Below, in pieces: positions 1 to 6,530 of a DNA stretch of 11,367 nt (position 1 is its first letter; each line of letters starts with the position of its first letter). The notes under the pieces are model-generated. The model saw only the letters and a list, made by a program, of their open reading frames with translations, did not search any database and was not told where the DNA came from. The stretch is from Tessaracoccus flavescens (GTDB lineage Bacteria > Actinomycetota > Actinomycetes > Propionibacteriales > Propionibacteriaceae), in NCBI GenBank assembly GCA_020741375.1, contig DYZF01000257.1:1-11367 (forward strand), in the 5' to 3' direction. Both the position numbers and the translations under genes were made by a program.

Positions 1-884
1 AGCTCCTGGATGATCTTGCCGTTGCCGCGGACCGGGCCGTCGAGCCGCTGCAGGTTGCAGTTGACGACGAAGGTCAGGTTGTCGAGCTCCTCGTTGGCGG
101 CCAACTGGAGGGCGCCGCGCGATTCGGGCTCGTCCATCTCGCCGTCGCCGAGGAACGCCCAGACGTGCTGATCCGAGGTGTCCTTGATGCCACGGTTGTG
201 CAGGTACCGGTTGAACTGCGCCTGGTAGACGGCGTTCATCGGGCCGAGGCCCATCGACACCGTCGGGAACTCCCAGAAGTTGGGCATCTGGTGCGGGTGC
301 GGGTAGCTGGGCAGGGCGCGGACCTTGCCGTCGACGATGTGCGAGTGCTCCTGACGGAAGCCGTCGAGGTCGGTCTCGTCGAGGCGACCCTCGAGGAACG
401 CGCGGGCATACATGCCGGGCGAGGCGTGGCCCTGGAAGAAGATCTGATCGCCGCCGCCGGGGTGATCCTTGCCGCGGAAGAAGTGGTTGAAACCCACTTC
501 GTAGAGGGTGGCGGACGAGGCGTACGAGGCGATGTGGCCGCCGACGCCGACGCCGGGGCGCTGCGCGCGGTGCACCATGATGGCGGCGTTCCAGCGGAGC
601 AGACGGCGGATGCCTCGCTCCAGCGTCTCGTCGCCGGGGAACGCGGGTTCCTTGCTGGCGGGGATGGTGTTGACGTAATCCGTGCCGGTCAGCGACGGGA
701 CGCCGATCTGACGGTCACGGGCCCGCTCGAGGAGCTTGAGCATGACGTAGCGAGCGCGGTTGCGGCCGCCCGCGTCGATGACGCCGTCAAGTGATTCCAA
801 CCATTCCGCGGTCTCTTGCGGATCGATGTCCGGCAAGTTGGTGGGCAGACCGTTCAGGATGGGACCGGAGTCGTTCTGGGTCAC
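1..884 (-). CDS. aceE: Pyruvate dehydrogenase E1 component, homodimeric type, 5' part (3' end outside window)
   Basis: Decarboxylates pyruvate with thiamine diphosphate and passes the acetyl group to the E2 lipoyl domain, making acetyl-CoA in the cytoplasm. The first 294 codons are present. The product begins [14 protein letters not shown] and contains the AceE-typical stretches [20 protein letters not shown] and [19 protein letters not shown]. Near the window edge lies the ThDP/Mg motif [10 protein letters not shown] followed by [20 protein letters not shown]. Full-length family members are about 900 residues, so roughly a third is seen. I chose the GTG at 884-882 because AGAGG lies 7 nt upstream and the reading frame and family N-terminus fit. 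In mycobacteria aceE sits directly beside the FasR/MabR gene (known synteny); here about 3.4 kb of other genes intervene. Feeding acetyl-CoA to fatty-acid synthesis would link it to the fab genes (inference). Confidence 0.97.
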   Translation of the reverse strand, partial: MTQNDSGPILNGLPTNLPDIDPQETAEWLESLDGVIDAGGRNRARYVMLKLLERARDRQIGVPSLTGTDYVNTIPASKEPAFPGDETLERGIRRLLRWNAAIMVHRAQRPGVGVGGHIASYASSATLYEVGFNHFFRGKDHPGGGDQIFFQGHASPGMYARAFLEGRLDETDLDGFRQEHSHIVDGKVRALPSYPHPHQMPNFWEFPTVSMGLGPMNAVYQAQFNRYLHNRGIKDTSDQHVWAFLGDGEMDEPESRGALQLAANEELDNLTFVVNCNLQRLDGPVRGNGKIIQE

Positions 885-990
885 GAAGATTCCTCTCGCG
901 CGCGGTAAAGCAGTTAGACCCCTACCCTAGCGCTCCGGAACAAGCGGTGACCACGGTCGCCGAGACCCGGCTCCGGCCCCACCGAAGCGA
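885..990. other. aceE upstream region
   Basis: This 106-base gap lies upstream of aceE and downstream of the small acidic gene. On the minus strand it contains TAGGG twice in a row (CTAGGGTAGGGG, 930-919), a possible -10 region for aceE, but no -35 at the right distance could be named. There is no convincing terminator hairpin for the small gene. Confidence 0.3.
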
Positions 991-1200
991 TTACCAGGAA
1001 CCGGAGCGGGTGGCCTCGTCGTCGCCGTCGGGCTCGTCAGCATCGCGCGTGTCGTCGAGGGGACGACCGGCGTCGCCGAGGCGCAGCGCCTCGTCGGGGT
1101 CGCGGTCGAGCAGGCCGTCGGCGTCGGGGTCGACGCCCTGATGGAGCGGCTCCTCCGGATTGGACTTGAAGTCGTCGCGGCGGTCGAGGGGCTCGGACAT
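991..1200 (-). CDS. Small acidic, probably disordered protein of 69 residues, unknown function
   Basis: The start at 1200 is supported by a strong ribosome site, AAGGAGG, four bases before ATG. A longer frame would begin at 1275 but lacks such a site. The product starts MSEPLDRRDDFKSNPEEPLH and continues with many Asp, Glu, Arg and Pro residues, for example DADGLLDRDPDEALRLGD. It has almost no aromatic residues and no predicted membrane segment or cysteine, so it is likely unstructured and cytoplasmic. It lies between the PHP-domain gene (83 bases upstream) and aceE (106 bases downstream), all on the minus strand. A TATTCT -10-like element sits at 1232-1227, but no matching -35 is visible. 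I do not recognise the family. It could be an actinobacterial conserved hypothetical protein. The ribosome site and codon use make it more convincing than the overlapping plus-strand frames. Confidence 0.65.
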   Translation of the reverse strand: MSEPLDRRDDFKSNPEEPLHQGVDPDADGLLDRDPDEALRLGDAGRPLDDTRDADEPDGDDEATRSGSW

Positions 1201-1283
1201 GGGTCCTCCTTCGTAGGTGTCCTCGGAGAATAACGGCCGGACGGGTGCTCGGGGAGGGTTTGGCGCAAAGGGCACGCGGGCGC

Positions 1284-2300
1284 CTAGCGGCGACGCCCCG
1301 CGTGCTCCAGCAGGCGATCAACCGGCCACGTCGTGATGATTCTGTCCGGGACGACGCCGGCCGCCACTGCGCGCGCCGCGCCGTAGGTCAGGAAGTCCAG
1401 CTGTCCGGGTGCGTGCGCGTCGGAATCGATCGAGAACAGGCACCCGGCCTCGATGGCCAGCTCGATCAGTTCATCGGGCGGGTCCATGCGTTCCGGCCGG
1501 GAGTTGATCTCGACGGCGACCCCGAACATCGCGCAGGCGGCGAACACCAGCTCCGCGTCGAACGACGACTGGTCGCGCCACGTGCCGTCCGGCTTGAGCT
1601 TCCGGCCGGTGCAGTGGCCCAGCACGGTGGTGTTCGGGTTGGAGATGGCTCCGATCATCCGAGCGGTCATGGTTGCGGCGTCGTCTTTGAGGCTGGAGTG
1701 GACCGATGCGACGACGATGTCGAGCTGGCCGAGCAGTTCGGGGGCTTGGTCGAGGGCGCCGTCGGCGAGGATGTCCACCTCGATGCCCTTGAGGATCCGC
1801 ACGTCCCGCTCGCCCTGGATCCGGTCGATCTCGTCCCATTGCGCCAGCAACCGCTCGCGGCTGAGCCCGTTGGCCACACGCAACCTGGGCGAATGGTCCG
1901 TGATGGCGAGATACTCGTGGCCCAGAGCCTCAGCGGTCGCGGCCATCTCCCACAGCGGGGATCCGCCGTCGGACCACGTGGTGTGGGTGTGCAGGTCGCC
2001 GCGCAACAGTGGTCGCAGTGAGTCGCCCCGAGGATCGAGGGACGCGGCCCCGGCTGCACGGCGCTTGGCGAGTGCCTCGGGGATCTCTCCGGCCTGCGCG
2101 GCCGCGGCCATGGCCGACGTCTTTGGGCCGAACTTCGCGAGCGCCCGCCACCCCGCTTCTGTGGTGGGACGGTCCGCGACCGCGATCGCCTCGGCCACGT
2201 CGGCGGCCTCGCGGAACGCACGCACACGATAGGTGTCGGCGCGTTCGCGCTCCAGCCAGTAGGCGTACTCGCGGAGGATCGCCACCGGATCCAGCGTCAC
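1284..2300 (-). CDS. PHP-domain metal-dependent phosphoesterase with PolX-like N-terminal helix-hairpin-helix region
   Basis: A 338-residue protein. Residues 1-85 are helical and resemble the helix-hairpin-helix part of PolX-type proteins (ALAKFGPKTSAMA at 53-65). Residues from about 100 form a PHP domain with the metal ligands visible in order: GDLHTHTTWSDG (His104, His106), TDHS (Asp135, His136), GIEVDI (Glu174), ASVHSS (His201), GHCTGR (His229) and SIDSDAH (Asp294, His296). PHP domains use two or three metals to hydrolyse phosphoesters; the substrate here is unknown. It lacks the polymerase palm, so it is not a DNA polymerase X, and it lacks histidinol-phosphatase-specific context. The start is GTG at 2300, which overlaps the TGA stop of the thioesterase gene (GTGA), implying translational coupling. 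The general family assignment is secure; a role in DNA repair or in nucleotide or sugar phosphate turnover would be a guess. Confidence 0.9.
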   Translation of the reverse strand: MTLDPVAILREYAYWLERERADTYRVRAFREAADVAEAIAVADRPTTEAGWRALAKFGPKTSAMAAAAQAGEIPEALAKRRAAGAASLDPRGDSLRPLLRGDLHTHTTWSDGGSPLWEMAATAEALGHEYLAITDHSPRLRVANGLSRERLLAQWDEIDRIQGERDVRILKGIEVDILADGALDQAPELLGQLDIVVASVHSSLKDDAATMTARMIGAISNPNTTVLGHCTGRKLKPDGTWRDQSSFDAELVFAACAMFGVAVEINSRPERMDPPDELIELAIEAGCLFSIDSDAHAPGQLDFLTYGAARAVAAGVVPDRIITTWPVDRLLEHAGRRR

Positions 2301-2722
2301 TGGAGCGAGGTCTCCCGGCGCTTCTCGACGCCGGCGTCGAACTTCGCCCGGTTGATCACTGCCCGCTTGTGGAGCCCGGCGCCGATCAGGCCTGCGTCAT
2401 CGTGGAGTTCCACCCTGAACGTGAGGATCCGGCCCTCCGCCTCCACGAGCTCGGCGAAGGCGGTCACCGTCATGCCAACGGCGGTGGGAGCCGAGTGCGT
2501 GACGTTGACCTCGATGCCGACGGAGTCTTCGCCGTCCTCCATGTGAGGGGCCATCGCCTCCATCGCGGCGCACTCGGCGAACGCCACCATGTAACCGGTG
2601 GCGAAGACCTGCGGCATCGCGTCGAATCGCGGGTACTTGTCGCTGACCCCCGGGACCGTCAGCGATTCGTCGACGACGACGCTGAGGGTCCCGGAGATCC
2701 CGGGCTGCATGGAATCCAACAT
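2297..2722 (-). CDS. FlK-like hot-dog fold acyl-CoA thioesterase
   Basis: Probably hydrolyses a short acyl-CoA. The 141-residue product from the ATG at 2722 has the single hot-dog pattern of the fluoroacetyl-CoA thioesterase family: QVFATGYMVAFAE, then DSVGIEVNVTHSAPTAVGMTV, then GLIGAGLHKRAVINRAKF. With this start, Thr42, Glu50 and His76 fall exactly at the numbers I recall for the catalytic triad of Streptomyces cattleya FlK, which supports this start over the ATG at 2770 (16 codons longer, overlapping the symporter gene) and that at 2710. Phe33 of the FlK lid is kept, but the gate position Phe36 is Met, so fluoroacetyl-CoA specificity is doubtful. No good Shine-Dalgarno is visible; the gap from the symporter stop is only 10 bases, so translation may be coupled. 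The 3' end overlaps the PHP gene by four bases. Confidence 0.85.
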   Translation of the reverse strand: MLDSMQPGISGTLSVVVDESLTVPGVSDKYPRFDAMPQVFATGYMVAFAECAAMEAMAPHMEDGEDSVGIEVNVTHSAPTAVGMTVTAFAELVEAEGRILTFRVELHDDAGLIGAGLHKRAVINRAKFDAGVEKRRETSLQ

Positions 2723-2732
2723 GCTGTGCAGC

Positions 2733-4148
2733 CTAGGGCTCACGCACCTGATCGGCCATGAATGCGTCAACCTCGGCCTTGTTGGCCCGCAGCTTCGGAT
2801 CGTGCTTGAGGTAGTGCGCGGTCTCGCGGGCGATGAGCCCGGAGAGCACCAGCAGGCCGATCAGGTTGGGCAGAGCCATGAGGCCGTTCATGATGTCGGC
2901 GAACGCCCAGACGGCACCCAGCGGGATGGTGGCGCCCACGTAAACGATGATCGAGAAGATGATGCGGTACGGCAGCGTGCTGCCCGCACCGAACAGACGC
3001 TCAATGCAGCGGTCGCCGTAGTAGGACCAGCCCAGGATAGTCGAGAAGGCGAAGAGCACCACGCCGATCGCGACGATGTAGCCGCCCCAGTTGCCGGGCA
3101 GTCCGTGGCTGAAGGCCATGGAGGTGAGCACCGCCGGGCTGACGTCGGCTTCGTTCCAGACGCCCGTCGTGATGATGACCAGACCGGTGCAGGACACGAC
3201 GATGATCGTGTCGATGAAGGTCTGGGTCATGGACACCAGGCCCTGACGGACGGGGTGCGTGGTCTTTGCTGCGGCCGCGGCGATGGCGGCCGACCCCATG
3301 CCCGATTCGTTGGAGAAGATGCCGCGGGCAACACCCATCTGGATGGCGATCAGCAGGCTGGCCAGCAGGCCGGAGGCGGCAGCCTTGCCGGTGAACGCCT
3401 GCGTGAAGATCAGCGCCAACGCGGCCGGGATGTCGACGACGTTGACGGCCAAGATGTAGAGCGACGCCAGCACGTAGAGGACGATCATGATGGGCACGAA
3501 GGCAGCGGTGACGTTACCGATCCACTTGATGCCGCCGATGATGACGAGCGCCACGAGAATGGCCATGACGACGCCGGCGATCTGGATGTTGACGCCAAAC
3601 GCGTCGTGCAGGTTGGCCGCGACCGCGTTGCCCTGCGTCATGTTGCCGATGCCGAAGCTCGCCAGCACGGCGAAGACGGCGAAGATCACGCTCAGTGCGA
3701 CACCCCACTGTCCGGGGAGCGCCTTCTTGAGGTAGTACTGCGGGCCGCCGGAGGCTTCTCCCTTGGCGTCGACGGTGCGGAAGCGCACGGCGAGGAAGGC
3801 CTCGGAGTACTTGGAGGCCATGCCGACGAGGCCCGTCACCCACATCCAGAACAATGCGCCGGGGCCGCCGACGGAGATGGCGGTGGCCACGCCCACGATG
3901 TTGCCGACGCCGACGGTGGCGGCGAGCGCCGTCGTCAGGGCCTGGAACTGCGAGATGTCGCCGCCCTCAGCTTCGGCGTCCTTGCGCTCCCACAGGGCCA
4001 GACGCATCGCGGAGCCGAGTGTGCGGAACTGGATGCCGCGGAGCTTGATCGTGAGCCACAGGCCCGTGAGGAGCAGCAACGGGATGAGGAGGAACGGGCC
4101 CCAGATGAAGGACGCGATCTTCTCCAACGTCTTCGTAATCTCTTCCAT
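2733..4148 (-). CDS. Alanine/glycine:cation symporter family protein (AGCS)
   Basis: A 471-residue integral membrane protein that imports alanine or glycine with sodium (or protons). The family signature for sodium:alanine symporters, GGPGALFWMWVTGLVG, is present at residues 94-109, preceded by the conserved TVGVGNIVGVATAI (78-91). Later segments GIFSNESGMGSAAIAAAAA and FSTILGWSYYGDRC are also typical of the family. About ten hydrophobic segments can be picked out, the first near residues 17-35. Length fits the family (about 450-550). It is the first gene of a likely operon with the thioesterase and PHP genes. The ATG at 4148 has only a weak AGAAAG-like ribosome site. Upstream, the divergent region to fasR carries a CGGTC-TT-GACCG palindrome 19-30 bases before the start, a possible operator or leader element. 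Substrate preference between Ala and Gly cannot be read from the sequence. Confidence 0.95.
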   Translation of the reverse strand: MEEITKTLEKIASFIWGPFLLIPLLLLTGLWLTIKLRGIQFRTLGSAMRLALWERKDAEAEGGDISQFQALTTALAATVGVGNIVGVATAISVGGPGALFWMWVTGLVGMASKYSEAFLAVRFRTVDAKGEASGGPQYYLKKALPGQWGVALSVIFAVFAVLASFGIGNMTQGNAVAANLHDAFGVNIQIAGVVMAILVALVIIGGIKWIGNVTAAFVPIMIVLYVLASLYILAVNVVDIPAALALIFTQAFTGKAAASGLLASLLIAIQMGVARGIFSNESGMGSAAIAAAAAKTTHPVRQGLVSMTQTFIDTIIVVSCTGLVIITTGVWNEADVSPAVLTSMAFSHGLPGNWGGYIVAIGVVLFAFSTILGWSYYGDRCIERLFGAGSTLPYRIIFSIIVYVGATIPLGAVWAFADIMNGLMALPNLIGLLVLSGLIARETAHYLKHDPKLRANKAEVDAFMADQVREP

Positions 4149-4166
4149 CGGCGGACTTTCTGTTAT

Positions 4167-4178
4167 CGGTCTTGACCG
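4167..4178. promoter_or_regulatory. Perfect palindrome CGGTC-TT-GACCG before the symporter gene
   Basis: Five-base arms separated by TT, centred about 24 bases upstream of the symporter ATG and about 88 bases upstream of fasR. In this position it could be an operator for the minus-strand unit or a small hairpin in its leader. No regulator is known for it; the assignment is inference from position and symmetry. Confidence 0.35.
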
Positions 4179-4231
4179 GAGAAAATTAGCAATCGGCCAG
4201 CCCGTGGATGGCTCGTCTCAGAACTCTCTCA

Positions 4232-4246
4232 CGGCCCGTGGGGCCG
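4232..4246. promoter_or_regulatory. Inverted repeat CGGCCC-GTG-GGGCCG just upstream of the fasR -10
   Basis: Six-base perfect arms with a 3-base centre, ending one base before the proposed fasR -10 element. It covers the spacer region between -10 and -35 of that promoter, where a bound protein would affect transcription. Autoregulation by the FasR product is possible but is inference; the repeat does not resemble the TTTGT-N9-ACAAA element before fabD. Confidence 0.35.
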
Positions 4247-4247
4247 C

Positions 4248-4253
4248 TACTCT
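4248..4253 (+). promoter_or_regulatory. Candidate -10 element (TACTCT) for a leaderless fasR transcript
   Basis: TACTCT matches the actinobacterial TANNNT -10 pattern and ends six bases before the fasR ATG at 4260, so transcription would begin at or next to the A of the start codon. There is no Shine-Dalgarno at a usable distance, which agrees with a leaderless mRNA, common in Actinobacteria. No clear -35 is seen around 4225-4230. Confidence 0.5.
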
Positions 4254-4259
4254 GGCGGG

Positions 4260-5441
4260 ATGGATCCCCGCCCTGGCACCGCTCCCGCGCTCATTGCCTC
4301 CTCACGCGCCCGCTCCGGCGTCGTGAAGCGCCTGACGGGCGCCACGTCGGCGATGAACACGGCAGCACTCGCGGCCATGGCGTCACGCCACGACTGGTTC
4401 ACGCGTCTGGACGCTGAATCGCGCTCATGGATCGGGGTGCTCGCCCGTGCCGGCATCGACGGCTTCGTCACCTGGTTCTCCGGAGCCGAGTTCGAGCCGG
4501 AATCCGTCTTCGCCGCCGCGCCGCGTGCCATGGCTCGACGGATCACACTGCAGCAAACCGTTGATCTCGTGCGCACCACTACTGACGTCGTCGAAGAGCA
4601 GATCCAGCACCTACTCCCCCGCGGCGATCGCCAACCGTTGCAGCTGGGCATCGTCCATTACTCCCGCGAGATCGCCTTCGCCGCGGCCACCATCTACGCC
4701 CGCGCCGCGGAAGCCCGCGGGGCGTGGGATTCGCGCATCGAGTCGACCATCGTGGACGCGATCGTGCGCTCGGAGACCGATGAATCGGTGCTGTCGCGCG
4801 CTTCGACGCTGGGCTGGGACACCGAGTCGAAGGTGTGCGTGGCCATTGGCCCGGCCCCCGAGTCGTCCGTGGTGGACACCATCAGGCGGGCCGCCGCCAA
4901 GGTGGGCATCGAGCTGTTGGTTGCGCCGCAGGGCGATCGGCTCGTCATGATCGCCGGCGGCCCCGGCGTCGGCGATCCGGTGGAGACGGCGGAACGCATC
5001 GGCGGGCTGCAGGAATTCTTCGATCCCGGCCGGATCGTCGTAGGCCCCATCGTCGACGGCCTGGCGGGTGCCCCGAAGTCGGCCCGCGCCGCCGCGTCGG
5101 GCTACCGAGCGGCCAAGGCGTGGCCCGAAGGCCCCTCCACCTTGCTCTCGATCGATCTGCTGCCCGAGCGCGCGCTCTCCGGCGACGGCCATGCGCGACG
5201 GACCTTGGCATCCGAGATCTACCCCAGCCTGGCCGCGAACAAGGAACTCCTCGACACGTGCGTCGGGTTCCTCGATCACGGTTCCTCCATGGAGGCGACG
5301 GCGCGCGCCCTGTTCGTGCACCCCAACACGGTGCGCTATCGGCTCAAGCGGATCTTGGACGTGACGGGCTACGACCCGTCGGACGCACGCGAGGCCTACA
5401 TCCTGCGCATGGCGATCACGCTCGGCCGGCTCCAAGGCTGA
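4260..5441 (+). CDS. fasR: PucR-family transcriptional regulator of fatty-acid synthesis (FasR/MabR type)
   Basis: A 393-residue cytoplasmic regulator. The C-terminal 50 residues hold the PucR-type helix-turn-helix, with MEATARALFVHPNTVRYRLK at about 344-363 and then RILDVTGYDPSDAREAYILR. The region before it has the middle domain typical of CdaR/PucR proteins, and the N-terminal part (about 1-150) is helical. From established knowledge, the orthologue directly upstream of fabD in Streptomyces coelicolor (FasR) activates the fabD-fabH-acpP-fabF operon, and the Mycobacterium tuberculosis orthologue MabR (Rv2242) controls the corresponding fas-II operon. The position immediately before fabD, same strand, 156 bases apart, supports the same role here. 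The start ATG at 4260 is chosen because of the leaderless promoter geometry; a start further in cannot be excluded. The activating or repressing sign here is unknown. Confidence 0.92.
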   Translation: MDPRPGTAPALIASSRARSGVVKRLTGATSAMNTAALAAMASRHDWFTRLDAESRSWIGVLARAGIDGFVTWFSGAEFEPESVFAAAPRAMARRITLQQTVDLVRTTTDVVEEQIQHLLPRGDRQPLQLGIVHYSREIAFAAATIYARAAEARGAWDSRIESTIVDAIVRSETDESVLSRASTLGWDTESKVCVAIGPAPESSVVDTIRRAAAKVGIELLVAPQGDRLVMIAGGPGVGDPVETAERIGGLQEFFDPGRIVVGPIVDGLAGAPKSARAAASGYRAAKAWPEGPSTLLSIDLLPERALSGDGHARRTLASEIYPSLAANKELLDTCVGFLDHGSSMEATARALFVHPNTVRYRLKRILDVTGYDPSDAREAYILRMAITLGRLQG

Positions 5442-5482
5442 ATCACACTCGTGTAGTTCAGGCCTCTCCACAACAGGCACGC

Positions 5483-5499
5483 GGTACCGGGGGTACCCC
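5483..5499. repeat. Tandem GGTACC pair within a G/C palindrome in the fasR-fabD gap
   Basis: GGTACC occurs twice with GGG between (5483-5488 and 5492-5497), and the second copy is the core of the 10-base palindrome GGGGTACCCC (5490-5499). Together they form an imperfect two-fold symmetric element in the fabD control region. It may be a second protein-binding site or chance in GC-rich DNA. Confidence 0.35.
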
Positions 5500-5511
5500 A
5501 TTCGCTCACCC

Positions 5512-5530
5512 TTTGTAGGGAACTGACAAA
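5512..5530. promoter_or_regulatory. Inverted repeat TTTGT-N9-ACAAA, candidate FasR operator of the fab operon
   Basis: Five-base perfect arms, AT-rich in otherwise GC-rich DNA, 68 to 86 bases before the fabD start. The right arm overlaps CTGACA (5523-5528), which is one base from the -35 consensus TTGACA, though no good -10 follows at 16-18 bases. PucR/FasR-type regulators are known to bind inverted repeats upstream of fabD. That this particular repeat is the site is inference from position and symmetry. Confidence 0.5.
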
Positions 5531-5597
5531 CCGCCCCGCCGCTTTTTCGTCGGTTCCAAGCCCGTGCTCTGCCGGTGCCGTCGGGCAAGGTGGATCC

Positions 5598-6524
5598 GTG
5601 CTTGCAATTGTCGCGCCCGGTCAGGGTGCCCAAACCCCCGGCTTCCTCAGCCCATGGCTCGACGATCCGGCTCTCGCCGCCCGGTTGGCGGAGCTCTCGG
5701 ACGTCACCGGCCTGGATTTGGCCCACTACGGAACCGAAGCGGACGCTGAGACCATCCGCGACACCGCCATCGCGCAGCCCCTCTTGGTGGCCGCGAGCAT
5801 CCTCTCCGCCCAGGCGCTCGACGCCTCCGCCGTCGCCGACGTCGTCGCGGGTCACTCCGTCGGCGAACTGGCCGCCATGGCGATCTCCGGTGTCTTGAGC
5901 AACACCGACGCGATGGTTCTGGTCCGCGAACGCGGCAAGGCCATGGCTGAGGCGTCCGCCGCACGGCCCACTTCGATGACCGCCGTCATCGGCGGTGACC
6001 GCGACGAAGTGCTGGCCGCCATCGACGCAGCGGGCCTCACGCCCGCCAACAACAACGGCAGCGGGCAGATCGTCGCCGCCGGCACCGTCGAACAGCTGGC
6101 CGCGTTCGCCGAGGACGCCCCGCGCCGCACCCGGCTCTTCCCGCTCAGCGTGGCGGGCGCCTTCCACACCGTCCACATGGAGCCCGCCGTCGCCCACCTG
6201 CAACAGCAGGCTTCAACCGTGAACGTCCAAGCCCCGCAGGTGCGTCTCCTGTCCAACCGCGACGGCGCCGTCGTGGCCAGCGGCGACGACGCGCTCCTGC
6301 GCATGGTCAACCAAGTGGCCAACCCTGTGCGTTGGGATCTGTGCATGGAGACCATGGCCGGGCTGGGCGTCACCGGACTGCTCGAGCTGACCCCGGCCGG
6401 CACCCTCACCGGGATTGCCAAGCGCAATCTCAAGGGCGTCGAGCTGTTCAACAACACCCCAGACCAGCTGGATGAGGCGCGCGAATTCTGCCGCGCCCAC
6501 GCCGGCACCACCGAGAGCGAGTGA
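5598..6524 (+). CDS. fabD: Malonyl-CoA:ACP transacylase
   Basis: Transfers the malonyl group from CoA to the ACP phosphopantetheine thiol, giving the extender for fatty-acid elongation in the cytoplasm. The 308-residue product (family about 310) has the oxyanion-side VAPGQGAQTPG (Gln9), the nucleophile elbow GHSVGELAAM (Ser87), the substrate-carboxylate arginine in LVRERGKAM (Arg112) and the catalytic His190 in GAFHTVHM. The C-terminal TPAGTLTGIAKRNLKGVE is also typical. I chose the GTG at 5598, because the FabD N-terminus (beta strand then PGQG) begins there and AAGGTGG lies four bases upstream; no in-frame ATG fits. It is the first gene of the fab operon; fabH follows after six bases. Control is presumably by the FasR-type regulator encoded just upstream (inference). 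Confidence 0.96.
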   Translation: MLAIVAPGQGAQTPGFLSPWLDDPALAARLAELSDVTGLDLAHYGTEADAETIRDTAIAQPLLVAASILSAQALDASAVADVVAGHSVGELAAMAISGVLSNTDAMVLVRERGKAMAEASAARPTSMTAVIGGDRDEVLAAIDAAGLTPANNNGSGQIVAAGTVEQLAAFAEDAPRRTRLFPLSVAGAFHTVHMEPAVAHLQQQASTVNVQAPQVRLLSNRDGAVVASGDDALLRMVNQVANPVRWDLCMETMAGLGVTGLLELTPAGTLTGIAKRNLKGVELFNNTPDQLDEAREFCRAHAGTTESE

Positions 6525-6530
6525 GCTGAC

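Noticed and set aside
165..794. A 209-codon plus-strand open frame opposite aceE
   Set aside because: It is antisense to a convincing AceE reading frame and its composition (Val, Glu, Ala, Arg rich) is that of a shadow frame.
1245..2021. A 258-codon plus-strand open frame opposite the PHP gene
   Set aside because: The minus strand carries all PHP metal-binding motifs in order; the plus-strand product resembles nothing.
2297..2770. Longer form of the thioesterase starting at 2770
   Set aside because: The 16 extra residues overlap the symporter coding end, are not hot-dog-like, and shift the triad away from FlK numbering.
2598..4175. A 525-codon plus-strand open frame opposite the symporter gene
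   Set aside because: Its translation is low-complexity, rich in Asp, Gly, His and Arg with no family pattern, and it lies opposite a gene with a clear membrane signature. Long antisense frames are expected in high-GC DNA.
5532..5556. Possible hairpin around GCTTTTT (CCGCCG...CGTCGG) as a fasR terminator
   Set aside because: The arms contain a mismatch and the T-run lies in the loop rather than after the stem, so it does not have terminator form.
4611..6203. A 530-codon minus-strand open frame across fasR and fabD
   Set aside because: It spans two recognised genes and their control region, has Gly/Arg/Asp-rich shadow composition and no ribosome site or domain.
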